Origin: Salinimicrobium gaetbulicola
GTDB lineage: Bacteria > Bacteroidota > Bacteroidia > Flavobacteriales > Flavobacteriaceae
Direction of reading: 5' to 3'
DNA length: 64,000 nt
Assembly (NCBI RefSeq): GCF_042676025.1
Contig: NZ_JBHTJP010000002.1
Coordinates: forward strand, 142,786-206,785
Numbering within the stretch: position 1 is the first letter of the stretch; every line of letters begins with the position of its first letter. The notes under the pieces are model-generated. The model saw only the letters and a program-made list of their open reading frames with translations, made no database searches and was not told where the DNA came from. Of the stretch, positions 55,905 to 64,000 are shown piece after piece. The position numbers and the translations under genes were made by a program.

Positions 55905-56813
55905 ATGAAACTTACCATCCTTGGCTGCTATGCTGCTACGCCAAGAACATTTACTAATCCTACCTCTCAGGTCCTGGAGATCAATAACGAATTCTTCCTT
56001 ATAGACTGTGGGGAAGGGACGCAGGTGGAGCTACGCCGAAACAAGGTGAAGTTCGGTAGGATCAAGCATGTTTTTATTTCCCATTTACACGGAGATCATT
56101 TTTATGGATTGATCGGACTGATTTCCACTTTTATGCTTCTTAAAAGGGAAGCAGAACTACATATTTACGGTCCCAAGGGTATTAAAGAGATCATCACCCT
56201 TCAACTGAAGCTATCCAAAAGCTGGACGAGTTATCCTTTATATTTCCATGAACTTAACTCGTCTGAGCCTGAAGTCATTCTGGAGACCAAAAAAGTTACC
56301 GTTGAGACCATTCCTCTTAATCATCGCATTTATACGAACGGATTTTTATTTCGGGAAAAACCGGGAGACCTTAAATTACTAATGGAAGAGGTCGAAAAAT
56401 ATGAAATTGATGTGGCCTATTACAGAGGAATAAAGAAAGGGAAGGATGCCGTTTTGGATGATGGTACGATCATTCCCAATGAAAAGCTAACCTCTCCACC
56501 AGATCCTACTAAAAGCTATGCATACTGCAGTGACACTGCTTACTTTCCTGCGATTGTACCACAAATTCACAAGGTGACGGCTTTGTACCATGAGTCTACC
56601 TTTCTGGAGCAACATGCTTATCTCGCTGCACCTACTAAACATTCTACCGCCCGGGAAGCCGCTGCAATTGCCAGAGCTGCAGGAGTTTCCAAACTAATCC
56701 TGGGGCATTATTCTACCCGATACGATTCAATTGACCTGTTCAAAGAAGAGGCCGAAGAGATCTTTCCTAATGTCACTTTATCCAATGATGGAATTGTGAT
56801 AGATTTGTCTTAA
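55905..56813 (+). CDS. rnz: Ribonuclease Z
   Basis: A tRNA 3'-processing endonuclease of the metallo-beta-lactamase fold. The 302-residue protein has 'LTILGCYAATPRTFTNPTSQ', 'FFLIDCGEGTQVELRRNKV', the zinc motif 'HVFISHLHGDHFYGLIGLIS' (HxHxDH), 'PLNHRIYTNGFLFREKP', 'AYCSDTAYFPAIVPQI', 'ALYHESTFLEQHAYLAAPTK' and 'KLILGHYSTRYDSIDLF'. All metal-binding residues are present, and the length matches the short bacterial/ELAC1 form. It is the last gene of the pyrR-pyrB-small protein-rnz unit. No clear terminator is seen after it. Confidence 0.95.
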   Translation: MKLTILGCYAATPRTFTNPTSQVLEINNEFFLIDCGEGTQVELRRNKVKFGRIKHVFISHLHGDHFYGLIGLISTFMLLKREAELHIYGPKGIKEIITLQLKLSKSWTSYPLYFHELNSSEPEVILETKKVTVETIPLNHRIYTNGFLFREKPGDLKLLMEEVEKYEIDVAYYRGIKKGKDAVLDDGTIIPNEKLTSPPDPTKSYAYCSDTAYFPAIVPQIHKVTALYHESTFLEQHAYLAAPTKHSTAREAAAIARAAGVSKLILGHYSTRYDSIDLFKEEAEEIFPNVTLSNDGIVIDLS

Positions 56814-57006
56814 ATCGTTAAAATTCTGTAGTTTATCGATAAAATTATCATCCCTCAATAAGGCGTTTTTGTACGAAAAAGGTCAGAAAATTCTTATTTT
56901 TTTGTTAAAATTAGTATAATGGATGTCGTTCGTCGATAAAAATGTTTGTTAATCGAAATTAATTACTACTTTTATTTTCCCAAATCTAGTAATTGACACT
57001 TTGATT

Positions 57007-57504
57007 ATGAAGTACTTATCTTATGTATGGTTTTTTGCTTTTTCGGTTTTAACATTAACATCCTGCTCCAAGGAGAGTGTTGATGAACTGGAAACAGCTA
57101 ACCTGACCACCAAAGTTTCTCCGGTTCATTATACTTCCATCGAACTGGAAATTTTAGACCGAGTAAATGATTACCGTGATCAAAACGGCCTGCCACAACT
57201 GGCATCCCTGGATGAAGGTTCGAGACAGGCAGCTTATCATAATGATCATATGATAGAAAGTGAAGAGGTATGTCATGATGACTTTGCTTATAGATATACC
57301 GCTCTTGTTAACGCCGAAAAGGCCAAGGCAGTCAGTGAAAATGTGGCTTTTGGATATAGTTCTGCTGAAGCTGTTGTAAAGGCCTGGATTGCAAGCGATG
57401 GGCACCGTGAGAATATGTTGGGAGACCATACTCATTTTGGTATTTCTGTTAAAGAAGGAAAGGACAGCAGACTATATTTTACGAATATCTTTGTAAGAAA
57501 ATAA
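57007..57504 (+). CDS. CAP-domain (SCP/PR-1) lipoprotein
   Basis: A 165-residue predicted lipoprotein: signal 'FFAFSVLTLTSC' with Cys near residue 20. It then has a CAP domain with 'ELEILDRVNDYRDQNGLPQL', the helix 'EGSRQAAYHNDHMIESEEVC' with the CAP His, 'AVSENVAFGYSSAEAVVKAW' with the CAP Glu (SENVA), and 'SDGHRENMLGDHTHFGISV' (H-R-E-N-M). All CAP-tetrad positions appear present. The function of bacterial CAP lipoproteins is unknown. ATG 57007 is used rather than TTG 57001. A palindromic terminator follows. Confidence 0.88.
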   Translation: MKYLSYVWFFAFSVLTLTSCSKESVDELETANLTTKVSPVHYTSIELEILDRVNDYRDQNGLPQLASLDEGSRQAAYHNDHMIESEEVCHDDFAYRYTALVNAEKAKAVSENVAFGYSSAEAVVKAWIASDGHRENMLGDHTHFGISVKEGKDSRLYFTNIFVRK

Positions 57505-57540
57505 TGGTTTGAGATAAAACTTATAATTTATCATAAAATA

Positions 57541-57572
57541 AAAAAGGGAGGCTCAATTGAGCCTCCCTTTTT
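57541..57572. terminator. Bidirectional terminator (perfect 32-base palindrome)
   Basis: AAAAAGGGAGGCTCAA/TTGAGCCTCCCTTTTT, shared by the CAP lipoprotein gene and the adhesin operon. Confidence 0.9.
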
Positions 57573-57593
57573 CGGTTGGTTAGATGAAGTTTA

Positions 57594-59474
57594 TTATTCC
57601 ATTTTCACCACTTTGAAAACAGATCTTCTGTTTAACTGGTGTTCTTGCTCATTACATCTTATACAATCAACATCAGGTTTTTCTTCTCCATATCCCTGAT
57701 ATTTAACAATACGCTCAGGATTTATTCCATGCTTCACAAGGTAATCATAAGTACTTTGCGCACGTCTTTCAGCCAGTTTACGGTTGTATTCAATAGATCC
57801 TCGTTTATCTGTATGAGATCCAATTTCAATTACAAGCTCGGGATATTCATTGGTCATAAGGTCAACAAGTTTATCCAGTTCTTTTGCGGCATCAGGTCTG
57901 ATATTTGACTTATCGAAGTCAAAATAGATCTTATTGATCTCGGCCAGGTACTCCACATCTCTAACAGGAGCAAGCTCTATGTCATAAACGATCTCAGTTT
58001 TATCATCAGAATCTGATGTATTTAGCTCATCGGTTTTTGTATTATACTTGATATGTTTAGCCTCAATAGGATAAACCTTGTCACGAGCTACTTCCGTTTC
58101 ATAATTTCCTTCCTCGTCGGTTTCCAAAAAGGCGATTTGATTATCATTTTCGTCCATTAGACGAACCGTAGCATTTTCAATTGGTTTTCCGTTGATAGAA
58201 TCGGTAACCTTTCCTTTTAGTACAAGTGGAGCAAGGATATTTAATTCGTAGATATCGTCATTTCCCTGGCCTCCTTCTCTGTTAGAGGAGATATATCCTT
58301 TGGTGTTATCTCCTGAAGTTTGAGTGAACGCGAAATCATCTAGACTACTGTTTACAGGCTGGCCCAGATTTTGAACCTTTTTTGGTGAATCTTTGGTGAT
58401 CACAAAAACATCCAATAAACCATAACCCTTATGTCCATCTGAAGAAAAGTATAGGTTGCCTTCTTCTGAAATGAACGGGAAAACCTCATTTCCAGGAGTA
58501 TTTACAAGTGGGCCTAAATTTTCAGGTTCACTGTAAGTACCGTCTTCGATACTTACCTTATAGATATCTGATCCTCCTTGTCCTCCGGGAGCGTCCGAAG
58601 CGAAATAAAGGGTTTTTCCATCTTTTGAAAGGCTGGGATGACCTACAGAATACCGGTCATTTGTGAATGGCATTTCTTCAATGTCTTCCCATTCATCACC
58701 ATCCTTAGTCGCTTTATAGATCTTAAGATGGTTCACACCTTCTTTGTCTTTTTTTCCGTTACGATTATCCAGATAATTGTTTCGTGTAAAGTACATGGTC
58801 TTTCCATCTGAAGAAATGGTAAGCGGTCCTTCATGTCTAACCGTATTGATGTCACCTTTAACCGGACTTACTGAACTGCCACCTGTGCTGGTTGTATACA
58901 CATCCAAAAATGGTTCGCCGGTCCAGTCATAGATCTTGGTTTTGGTATTTGCATCACCCCTGGCTGAAACGAAGTAGATAGTTCCGTTATTCTCAAAAGT
59001 TCCAAAGTCACTGAACTGTGAATTTATCGCAGCCGGGCGCACCCTGAAACTTTCCAGTCCTTCATAGGTGATTATTCCATCAGGCTCAAGAAGTTCTTCC
59101 ACCTGTTGCGGATTCTTTCCTTCTTCCTGGTATTTTTTAAGCCATACTCTGGATTCATCATATTCCCGCATTCCTCTCAACATTTGAGCATAACGGTAGT
59201 AAACCTCCGGAGAAATATCAGGTTGTTCGACCACATGACGGTAATATTGCACCGCATTATCAGGATCCCTTAGTTTGTAATAACTATCCGCGATCCTTTG
59301 TTGATTATAGGTAGTGTTATAATCCTTTTCCACAAGGTCTTTATAGACCTCTATTGCCTTTACATAAGCAAAATCGTCATATAGCCTGTCGGCTTTCTTC
59401 TGTTTACCTGACTGGGCTGTCATGGTAAAAGCTGAAAGTATGGCCAACAGAAGTAGAGCGTATTTTTTGTTCAT
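57594..59474 (-). CDS. OmpA-family protein with TPR, PD40 and CarboxypepD-regulatory domains
   Basis: A 626-residue exported protein: signal peptide 'ALLLLAILSAFTMTAQ', TPR-like region (residues about 25-130, 'VYKDLVEKDYNTTYNQQRIA'), PD40 beta-propeller blades (about 180-410; 'HPSLSKDGKTLYFASDAPGG', 'FPFISEEGNLYFSSDGHKGY'), a carboxypeptidase-regulatory-like beta domain (about 420-500; 'LVLKGKVTDSINGKPIENAT') and the OmpA peptidoglycan-binding domain ('IYFDFDKSNIRPDAAKELDK', 'EIGSHTDKRGSIEYNRKLAE'). This is the layout of PorE-like proteins next to PorP/SprF and giant adhesins in type IX secretion organisms. It is the last gene of the operon. Confidence 0.9.
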   Translation of the reverse strand: MNKKYALLLLAILSAFTMTAQSGKQKKADRLYDDFAYVKAIEVYKDLVEKDYNTTYNQQRIADSYYKLRDPDNAVQYYRHVVEQPDISPEVYYRYAQMLRGMREYDESRVWLKKYQEEGKNPQQVEELLEPDGIITYEGLESFRVRPAAINSQFSDFGTFENNGTIYFVSARGDANTKTKIYDWTGEPFLDVYTTSTGGSSVSPVKGDINTVRHEGPLTISSDGKTMYFTRNNYLDNRNGKKDKEGVNHLKIYKATKDGDEWEDIEEMPFTNDRYSVGHPSLSKDGKTLYFASDAPGGQGGSDIYKVSIEDGTYSEPENLGPLVNTPGNEVFPFISEEGNLYFSSDGHKGYGLLDVFVITKDSPKKVQNLGQPVNSSLDDFAFTQTSGDNTKGYISSNREGGQGNDDIYELNILAPLVLKGKVTDSINGKPIENATVRLMDENDNQIAFLETDEEGNYETEVARDKVYPIEAKHIKYNTKTDELNTSDSDDKTEIVYDIELAPVRDVEYLAEINKIYFDFDKSNIRPDAAKELDKLVDLMTNEYPELVIEIGSHTDKRGSIEYNRKLAERRAQSTYDYLVKHGINPERIVKYQGYGEEKPDVDCIRCNEQEHQLNRRSVFKVVKME

Positions 59475-59487
59475 AATTCCTGGGTTT

Positions 59488-60393
59488 TTAGAAGAATCTT
59501 GGGGATTTATATTTGGTATTGTTCAGCCTCAGCTCATAGATCAACAGGATCTCATGGGATCCATTACTGTATTGCTCCAGATCAGAAAGGGTATATTCAT
59601 AAGCATAGCCTACTCTGAAATTTTTCAGGATCTGGAAATCTACGAAAGCACCTACTGCGTCATCAATCCTATAGGTCGCTCCCAGATAGATGGTCTCGTC
59701 ATAGATCGCTGCTGCAGACACGTCAACAGATAAAGGTGCTCCTTTCGTTAACTTAGCCAGGGCGGTAGGTCTAAGTTTCCAGTCTTCGCTCAGATCAAAA
59801 ACATAACCTCCGGTAAGGTAGTAATGTACCTGCTCAAGAGCGACAAATTCACTTTTTTCGTTATTGTCATTGTTCAGTAAACGGGGAGCAGAAAGTCCCA
59901 TATACCATTTCTGGGCTGACAGGTACAAACCTGCACCAATATTTGGTGTCCATCTATTGAAGGTGTCGCCCTCTAAATAAGGATCATTGACCTCGCCTAA
60001 TAGATTCTCATCAAGATTGTAATAACTCATTCCTCCTTTTAAACCGAAAGAGAGAGTGGTGGAATCTGCTACGTTGATCGTATAAGAGAAGTCTCCATAA
60101 ACAAGGGTGTGATTCTCGTATCCTAATTTGTCATTAATGACCGAAAGTCCGAGTCCCACTTGTTCATTTCTAAGCGGGGAGTGAATAGAAAAGGTCTGGG
60201 TCTCAGGTCCTCCGTCTACACCGGTCCACTGACTTCTGTGAAGCCCCACAACTGTTAAAGCATCCCTGTTCCCGGCATAGGCCGGGTTGATCGCTATCGT
60301 GTTATACATGTACTGCGTAAACTGGGGCAATTGTTGCGCTTGAGTACTAACACCAATAAGCAGGATGATTATGATTGGGTAGATTCTTTTCAT
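59488..60393 (-). CDS. PorP/SprF-family type IX secretion-associated membrane protein
   Basis: A 301-residue outer-membrane barrel-type protein: signal peptide 'IYPIIIILLIGVSTQAQ', then 'LPQFTQYMYNTIAINPAYAG', the family hallmark, 'DALTVVGLHRSQWTGVDGGP', 'QVGLGLSVINDKLGYENHTL' and 'YLGATYRIDDAVGAFVDFQI'. SprF is required for secretion of the SprB gliding adhesin in Flavobacterium, and PorP belongs to the type IX machinery. Start ATG 60393; an ATG at 60402 is alternative. It lies 10 bases after the SprB-like gene and 13 before the OmpA gene. Confidence 0.92.
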   Translation of the reverse strand: MKRIYPIIIILLIGVSTQAQQLPQFTQYMYNTIAINPAYAGNRDALTVVGLHRSQWTGVDGGPETQTFSIHSPLRNEQVGLGLSVINDKLGYENHTLVYGDFSYTINVADSTTLSFGLKGGMSYYNLDENLLGEVNDPYLEGDTFNRWTPNIGAGLYLSAQKWYMGLSAPRLLNNDNNEKSEFVALEQVHYYLTGGYVFDLSEDWKLRPTALAKLTKGAPLSVDVSAAAIYDETIYLGATYRIDDAVGAFVDFQILKNFRVGYAYEYTLSDLEQYSNGSHEILLIYELRLNNTKYKSPRFF

Positions 60394-60403
60394 GTTTATC
60401 ATT

Positions 60404-63400
60404 TTATTTTGTTCCTAAATAAATGTAGCCTTGTACAAGTTCGCCTAAACCTATTACCTCTACTAGGTAATAATAGGTTCCGGCAGGTAACTGGTCACCG
60501 GTCACAGAAGATCTGGATCTCCCATCCCAATTATCTTGATAGTCATTAGCTTCGTAAACTAAACTACCCCAGCGGTTGAAGATCTTCACGTTGTAGATAA
60601 ATCCGCAATCCAGGTCAAGTCCAATTTCAAAACGATCATTAATTTGGTCTCCGTTAGGTGTTACAACTTTTGAAATGCTGCTTTTAACATCCTCCAGTTC
60701 GCAGGCAAGAACCACACAATCGTCATTTATGTTCACGGTCACAGAGGTGGTAGAAGTACATTCCCCTAAAGTAAGTACATAATCGAAAGTATATGAACCG
60801 ACTTCCAGCAGGGAAGGGTTTATAACAGAGCCTTCAAGAGCGCCTGTATTTTCCGGGTCTTCCCAGGTTCCGGAGGTATCATTATTTCCCAGTAATGGAA
60901 TTAAATTATAGGAAGTTTCTTCTATACATACATTACCTGAACTGGGTGTGATTTCTTCCAGTTGAGGAGAGCTTATGGTGACTGGAGTGGGTTCTGAGAT
61001 ACACCCGTCGGCGTTTTCTGCTGTTACCGAATACGCTCCTGGTTGCAGATCATTATAGATCGCATCATTATTATCATCTGAGACAGTGTTTCCATCAGCA
61101 TCAGTCATAGAGTAAACTATTCCTTCAAGCAATGGGAATACCACCATTCCGGTTGGTTCTTCACAGGTTGCATCCATGAAATCCTCAATCTCAGGAGCAG
61201 CTGGTGTTTCAGGAGAGGCATTAATTGTCACACTAATAGCTTCAGATACACATCCGTCAGCGTTTCTTGCAACTACCTCATAGTTTGAGTCGGCATCCAG
61301 CTGGGTGAATATTCCGTCTGTGTTCCAGTTTGTTCCGTCTATACTGTATTCCAGTCCTTCAACTACTGTTACTGTAAAGGCTCCGTTAGGATCTGTACAG
61401 GTAGGTTGAGTGGTTGAGGAAACAGAAGGTGCTGCCGGAGTTTCCGGTTGAGCATCGATCTGAACCTGTGTCGCTTCAGAAGTACATCCATTTGCATTTC
61501 TCGCCAGCACTGTATAAAGGGTATTCTCTTCAAGGTTGTCGAAGATTCCGTCTGTGTTCCAGTCAATGTTGTTGATACTGTATTCTAATCCCTCGATTGC
61601 AGTTAACGTAAATGAGCCCGAAGCATCTGTACAATCAGGTTGAGTGGTAGAGGCTACTTCAGGTGCAGCCGGAGTTTGTGGCTGTGCATTTATGGAAACT
61701 TCAGTAGGTTCAGATACACAACCATCAGCGTTTCTGGCGTATACTTCATAAACCGTATTTGCAGTTAGATCTGTAAAAGTTCCATTAGTGAACCAGTTCG
61801 TTCCGTCAATACTATATTCCAGACCGGCCATTTCATTTACTGAAAACGTTCCGGTTGATTCTGAACATGTCGGTTGAACGGTAGATGCTACAGCAGGTGC
61901 TGCCGGTGTGGCTGGTTGTTCGTTTATCGTCACAGAAGTAGGAGCAGACAGGCATCCGTCGGCATTTCTCGCAAAAACCTGATAAGTAGTATCAGCTTCT
62001 AAGTCGTTAAAAGTGACATTTGTAAACCAGTCTGTTCCGTTGATACTATATTCAAGTCCTGCCACAACATTCACATTTATTGATCCAGTAGCAACTGTAC
62101 AAGTTGGTTGAGTAGCAGTCACAGATGGAACTTCAGGAGTGTTTGGTTGAGCTACTATTGTTACTGATGTCGATGCAGAGATACAACCATCAGTATTTCT
62201 GGCTACCACTTCATAATTCTCAGGATTTAGATCCAGAAATTCCCCGGTAGTGTTGAAATCAGTTCCGTTGATACTATATTCCAGTCCTTCAACTGCTGTA
62301 ATGCTAAAAGATCCGGTAGCTACCTCACAAGTTGGCTGAGTTGCAGGCTCTCTTAATTCTGGTGCACCTGGAACTTCCGGTGCTGGTTCTATGGTAAATG
62401 CAGTGGGTTCAGAGACACAGCCATCTTCGTTTTTAGCTACTACTTGGTAATCACCTGGTTTAAGGTTCAGGAAAAAAGGTTCATTCTGCCAGTTGATACC
62501 ATCTAAACTATATTCCATGCCTGTATCACAGCAGATGGCAATTGCGCCAAATTCTTCACCACAAGAGGGGTGAATTGGGGCTAGTAGTACTGGAGCATTT
62601 GGTGTTTCAGGCTGTTCAATTACTGTAACAGTTAAGGGATCTGAAGTACATCCGTACTCGTTTTTAGCTACAACGGAGTAGGAATCAGGTGAAAGATCTA
62701 CAAATGTTGTTGTTGGTGAGAACTCTCCTCCATTGATGCTGTAAGTCAATCCTTCTACTGGATTAATTTCAAATGAGCCGGTAGGAGTGGTACAGGTTGG
62801 CTGCACCGCGGTTCCTAAAACTGTCGGGGTATCGGGGTTATCTTGGAATGCTTCCAAAGTTACACTTGCTTCACTCGCGCAACCATTCTCTCCTGTAATG
62901 GTTACAGAATAAGTGGCTGGTTCGCTTACAGTGATGAAAGCATCCGTTGATCCGGTACTCCACAGGTAAGTAAAGTTTCCATCCGCAGTAGAACTTGAAG
63001 CATCCAAGGTTACTGATGTGACCTCACAAGTAAGGCTTTCATTCCCGGTTATTACTGCATTTGCAGGATCGATATTTTGTTCAACGGTAACAGATGCAGT
63101 GTCTTTACAACCGTTTTCTCCAGAAATGGTTACAGAATAAGTATCTGGTTCACTTACAATGATAGAAGCCTCGGTAGATCCGTTACTCCACAGGTAAGTG
63201 AAATTCCCATCAGCAGTAGAAGTACTGGCATCTAAAGTCACAGAAGTTGTGGTACAGGTAAGTGTTTCATTTCCTGTAATAACTGCTTGTGATGTTTTAG
63301 AATTCTCAACTACTGATACTGAAGTAGTATTCTGACAACCGTTTTCCCCGGTAATTGTTACTGAGTATGTATTTGGGTCGGTTACTGTGATAGAAGCATC

Positions 63401-64000
63401 GGTAGATCCGTTACTCCAAAGGTAAGTGAAGTTTCCGTCTGCTGTTGAAGACGAAGCGTCCAGGGTTACAGAAGTCACATCGCAGGTAAGGATTTCATTT
63501 CCGGTTATTGCAGCCACTGCCGGTGTAATATTTTGTTCAACAGTTGCAGAAGTGGTATCCTCACAACCGTTTTCTCCCGTAATGGTTACAGAATAAGTGT
63601 TTGGTTCGCTTACCGTGATGGAAGGATCTGTAGATCCGTTACTCCACAGATAGGTGAAGTTGCCATCAGCAGTTGAAGTTGATGCGTCGAGGGTTACAGA
63701 GGTGACATCACATGTCAGTATCTCATTTCCGGTTATTGCCGCCACTGCCGGTGTAATATTTTGTTCAACAGTTGCAGAAGAGGTATCCTCACAACCGTTT
63801 TCTCCCGTAATGGTTACAGAATAAGTGTTTGGTTCGCTTACCGTGATGGAAGGATCTGTAGATCCGTTACTCCACAGATAGGTGAAGTTGCCATAAGCAG
63901 TTGAAGTTGAAGCATCGAGGGTTACAGAAGTGACATCACAGGTAAGGATCTCATTTCCGGTTATTGCAGCCACTGCCGGTGTAATGTTTTGCTCAACAGT
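60404..64000 (-). CDS. SprB-like giant repeat adhesin with gliding-motility C-terminal domain (5' end outside window)
   Basis: Open to the window edge, so at least 1199 residues and larger in reality. The visible part begins with five 76-residue PKD/Ig-like repeats ('AAITGNEILTCDVTSVTLDA', 'NFTYLWSNGSTDPSITVSEP', 'NTYSVTITGENGCEDTTSAT'). Next come eight SprB-type repeats of about 75 residues ('QPTCTVATGSINVNVVAGLE', 'YSINGTDWFTNVTFNDLEAD', 'VFARNADGCLSAPTSVTI'). It ends with the type IX secretion CHU_C domain: 'VVTPNGDQINDRFEIGLDLD', 'IFNRWGSLVYEANDYQDNWD', 'LPAGTYYYLVEVIGLG'. It is predicted to be secreted by the type IX system to the cell surface for gliding or adhesion. The PF08-like Cys pair in each repeat is conserved. 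Confidence 0.9.
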   Translation of the reverse strand, partial: TVEQNITPAVAAITGNEILTCDVTSVTLDASTSTAYGNFTYLWSNGSTDPSITVSEPNTYSVTITGENGCEDTSSATVEQNITPAVAAITGNEILTCDVTSVTLDASTSTADGNFTYLWSNGSTDPSITVSEPNTYSVTITGENGCEDTTSATVEQNITPAVAAITGNEILTCDVTSVTLDASSSTADGNFTYLWSNGSTDASITVTDPNTYSVTITGENGCQNTTSVSVVENSKTSQAVITGNETLTCTTTSVTLDASTSTADGNFTYLWSNGSTEASIIVSEPDTYSVTISGENGCKDTASVTVEQNIDPANAVITGNESLTCEVTSVTLDASSSTADGNFTYLWSTGSTDAFITVSEPATYSVTITGENGCASEASVTLEAFQDNPDTPTVLGTAVQPTCTTPTGSFEINPVEGLTYSINGGEFSPTTTFVDLSPDSYSVVAKNEYGCTSDPLTVTVIEQPETPNAPVLLAPIHPSCGEEFGAIAICCDTGMEYSLDGINWQNEPFFLNLKPGDYQVVAKNEDGCVSEPTAFTIEPAPEVPGAPELREPATQPTCEVATGSFSITAVEGLEYSINGTDFNTTGEFLDLNPENYEVVARNTDGCISASTSVTIVAQPNTPEVPSVTATQPTCTVATGSINVNVVAGLEYSINGTDWFTNVTFNDLEADTTYQVFARNADGCLSAPTSVTINEQPATPAAPAVASTVQPTCSESTGTFSVNEMAGLEYSIDGTNWFTNGTFTDLTANTVYEVYARNADGCVSEPTEVSINAQPQTPAAPEVASTTQPDCTDASGSFTLTAIEGLEYSINNIDWNTDGIFDNLEENTLYTVLARNANGCTSEATQVQIDAQPETPAAPSVSSTTQPTCTDPNGAFTVTVVEGLEYSIDGTNWNTDGIFTQLDADSNYEVVARNADGCVSEAISVTINASPETPAAPEIEDFMDATCEEPTGMVVFPLLEGIVYSMTDADGNTVSDDNNDAIYNDLQPGAYSVTAENADGCISEPTPVTISSPQLEEITPSSGNVCIEETSYNLIPLLGNNDTSGTWEDPENTGALEGSVINPSLLEVGSYTFDYVLTLGECTSTTSVTVNINDDCVVLACELEDVKSSISKVVTPNGDQINDRFEIGLDLDCGFIYNVKIFNRWGSLVYEANDYQDNWDGRSRSSVTGDQLPAGTYYYLVEVIGLGELVQGYIYLGTK

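Noticed and set aside
1..64000. tRNA, rRNA or other known structured RNA genes
   Set aside because: I scanned the larger intergenic gaps and saw no cloverleaf or rRNA-like sequence; a covariance-model search was not possible here.

Overview
The window looks like chromosomal DNA from a marine-type Bacteroidota, most likely family Flavobacteriaceae and possibly near Gramella/Christiangramia; the genus is inference. Support comes from three sources. Several genes have Bacteroidota -7 boxes (TAnnTTTG). Many proteins are flavobacterial in type: PorT-like barrels, PorP/SprF, a SprB-like adhesin with a type IX secretion C-terminal domain, DUF2807/DUF4097 surface proteins and a long S1 protein. Many short lipoproteins have SxC or xxC lipoboxes. 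No rRNA, tRNA, CRISPR array, prophage or classical insertion sequence was seen.

Layout. 1-3765: the end of murA, a ribosome hibernation factor, a lipoprotein, an aldo/keto reductase and xerD. 3881-9158: an array of seven paralogous outer-membrane barrel genes in two subfamilies, interrupted by aroQ. Several units carry near-identical private terminators, and the last one is frameshifted. 9242-12681: a PP-loop ATPase and a VWA-protein plus MoxR/ChlI-like AAA+ ATPase pair. 12735-13520: a cluster of REPIN-like palindromic repeats surrounding a small GIY-YIG nuclease gene. 13618-20005: lpdA, a collagen-like lipoprotein, two msrB genes, a hydrolase, an M48 protease and a UMF1-type transporter. 20052-23009: an ECF sigma factor operon with a membrane anti-sigma-like protein and two beta-helix-like exported proteins, divergent from lon. 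25819-28778: cmk and rpsA, separated by a roughly 300-bp MITE-like element. 28928-34179: an oxidoreductase, a macrodomain protein, rhlE, a pentapeptide protein, an OstA-like protein and an L,D-transpeptidase.

34218-38420 is mainly a sulfur/thiol/redox group on the minus strand: an ArsI/CadI-like VOC protein, OsmC, a Cys-rich membrane protein, two rhodaneses, DUF302 and a FrnE-type DsbA. Two of its transcription units have the same Crp/FNR-type dyad at the same distance from a -7 box. 38493-53840 holds varied metabolic, transport and envelope genes: a GMC oxidase, an MFS transporter, an S9 peptidase, a TPR protein, an AhpD-like protein, an SDR-DUF2867 protein, methylglyoxal synthase, a sterol-desaturase-type hydroxylase, an exported kinase-like protein and a DUF389 fusion. 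54059-56813 is a pyrR-pyrB-small protein-rnz unit. 57594-64000 is the adhesin operon: a SprB-like repeat protein (truncated by the window edge), a SprF-like barrel and an OmpA/PD40 protein.

Strongest leads: the GIY-YIG/REPIN-like cluster (80-bp units built 26-28-26, with covarying stems and the nuclease gene between two half-units), the shared FNR-like promoter architecture of the rhodanese and DUF302 units, and the MITE-like element whose ends overlap the cmk stop codon and the rpsA -33 element.
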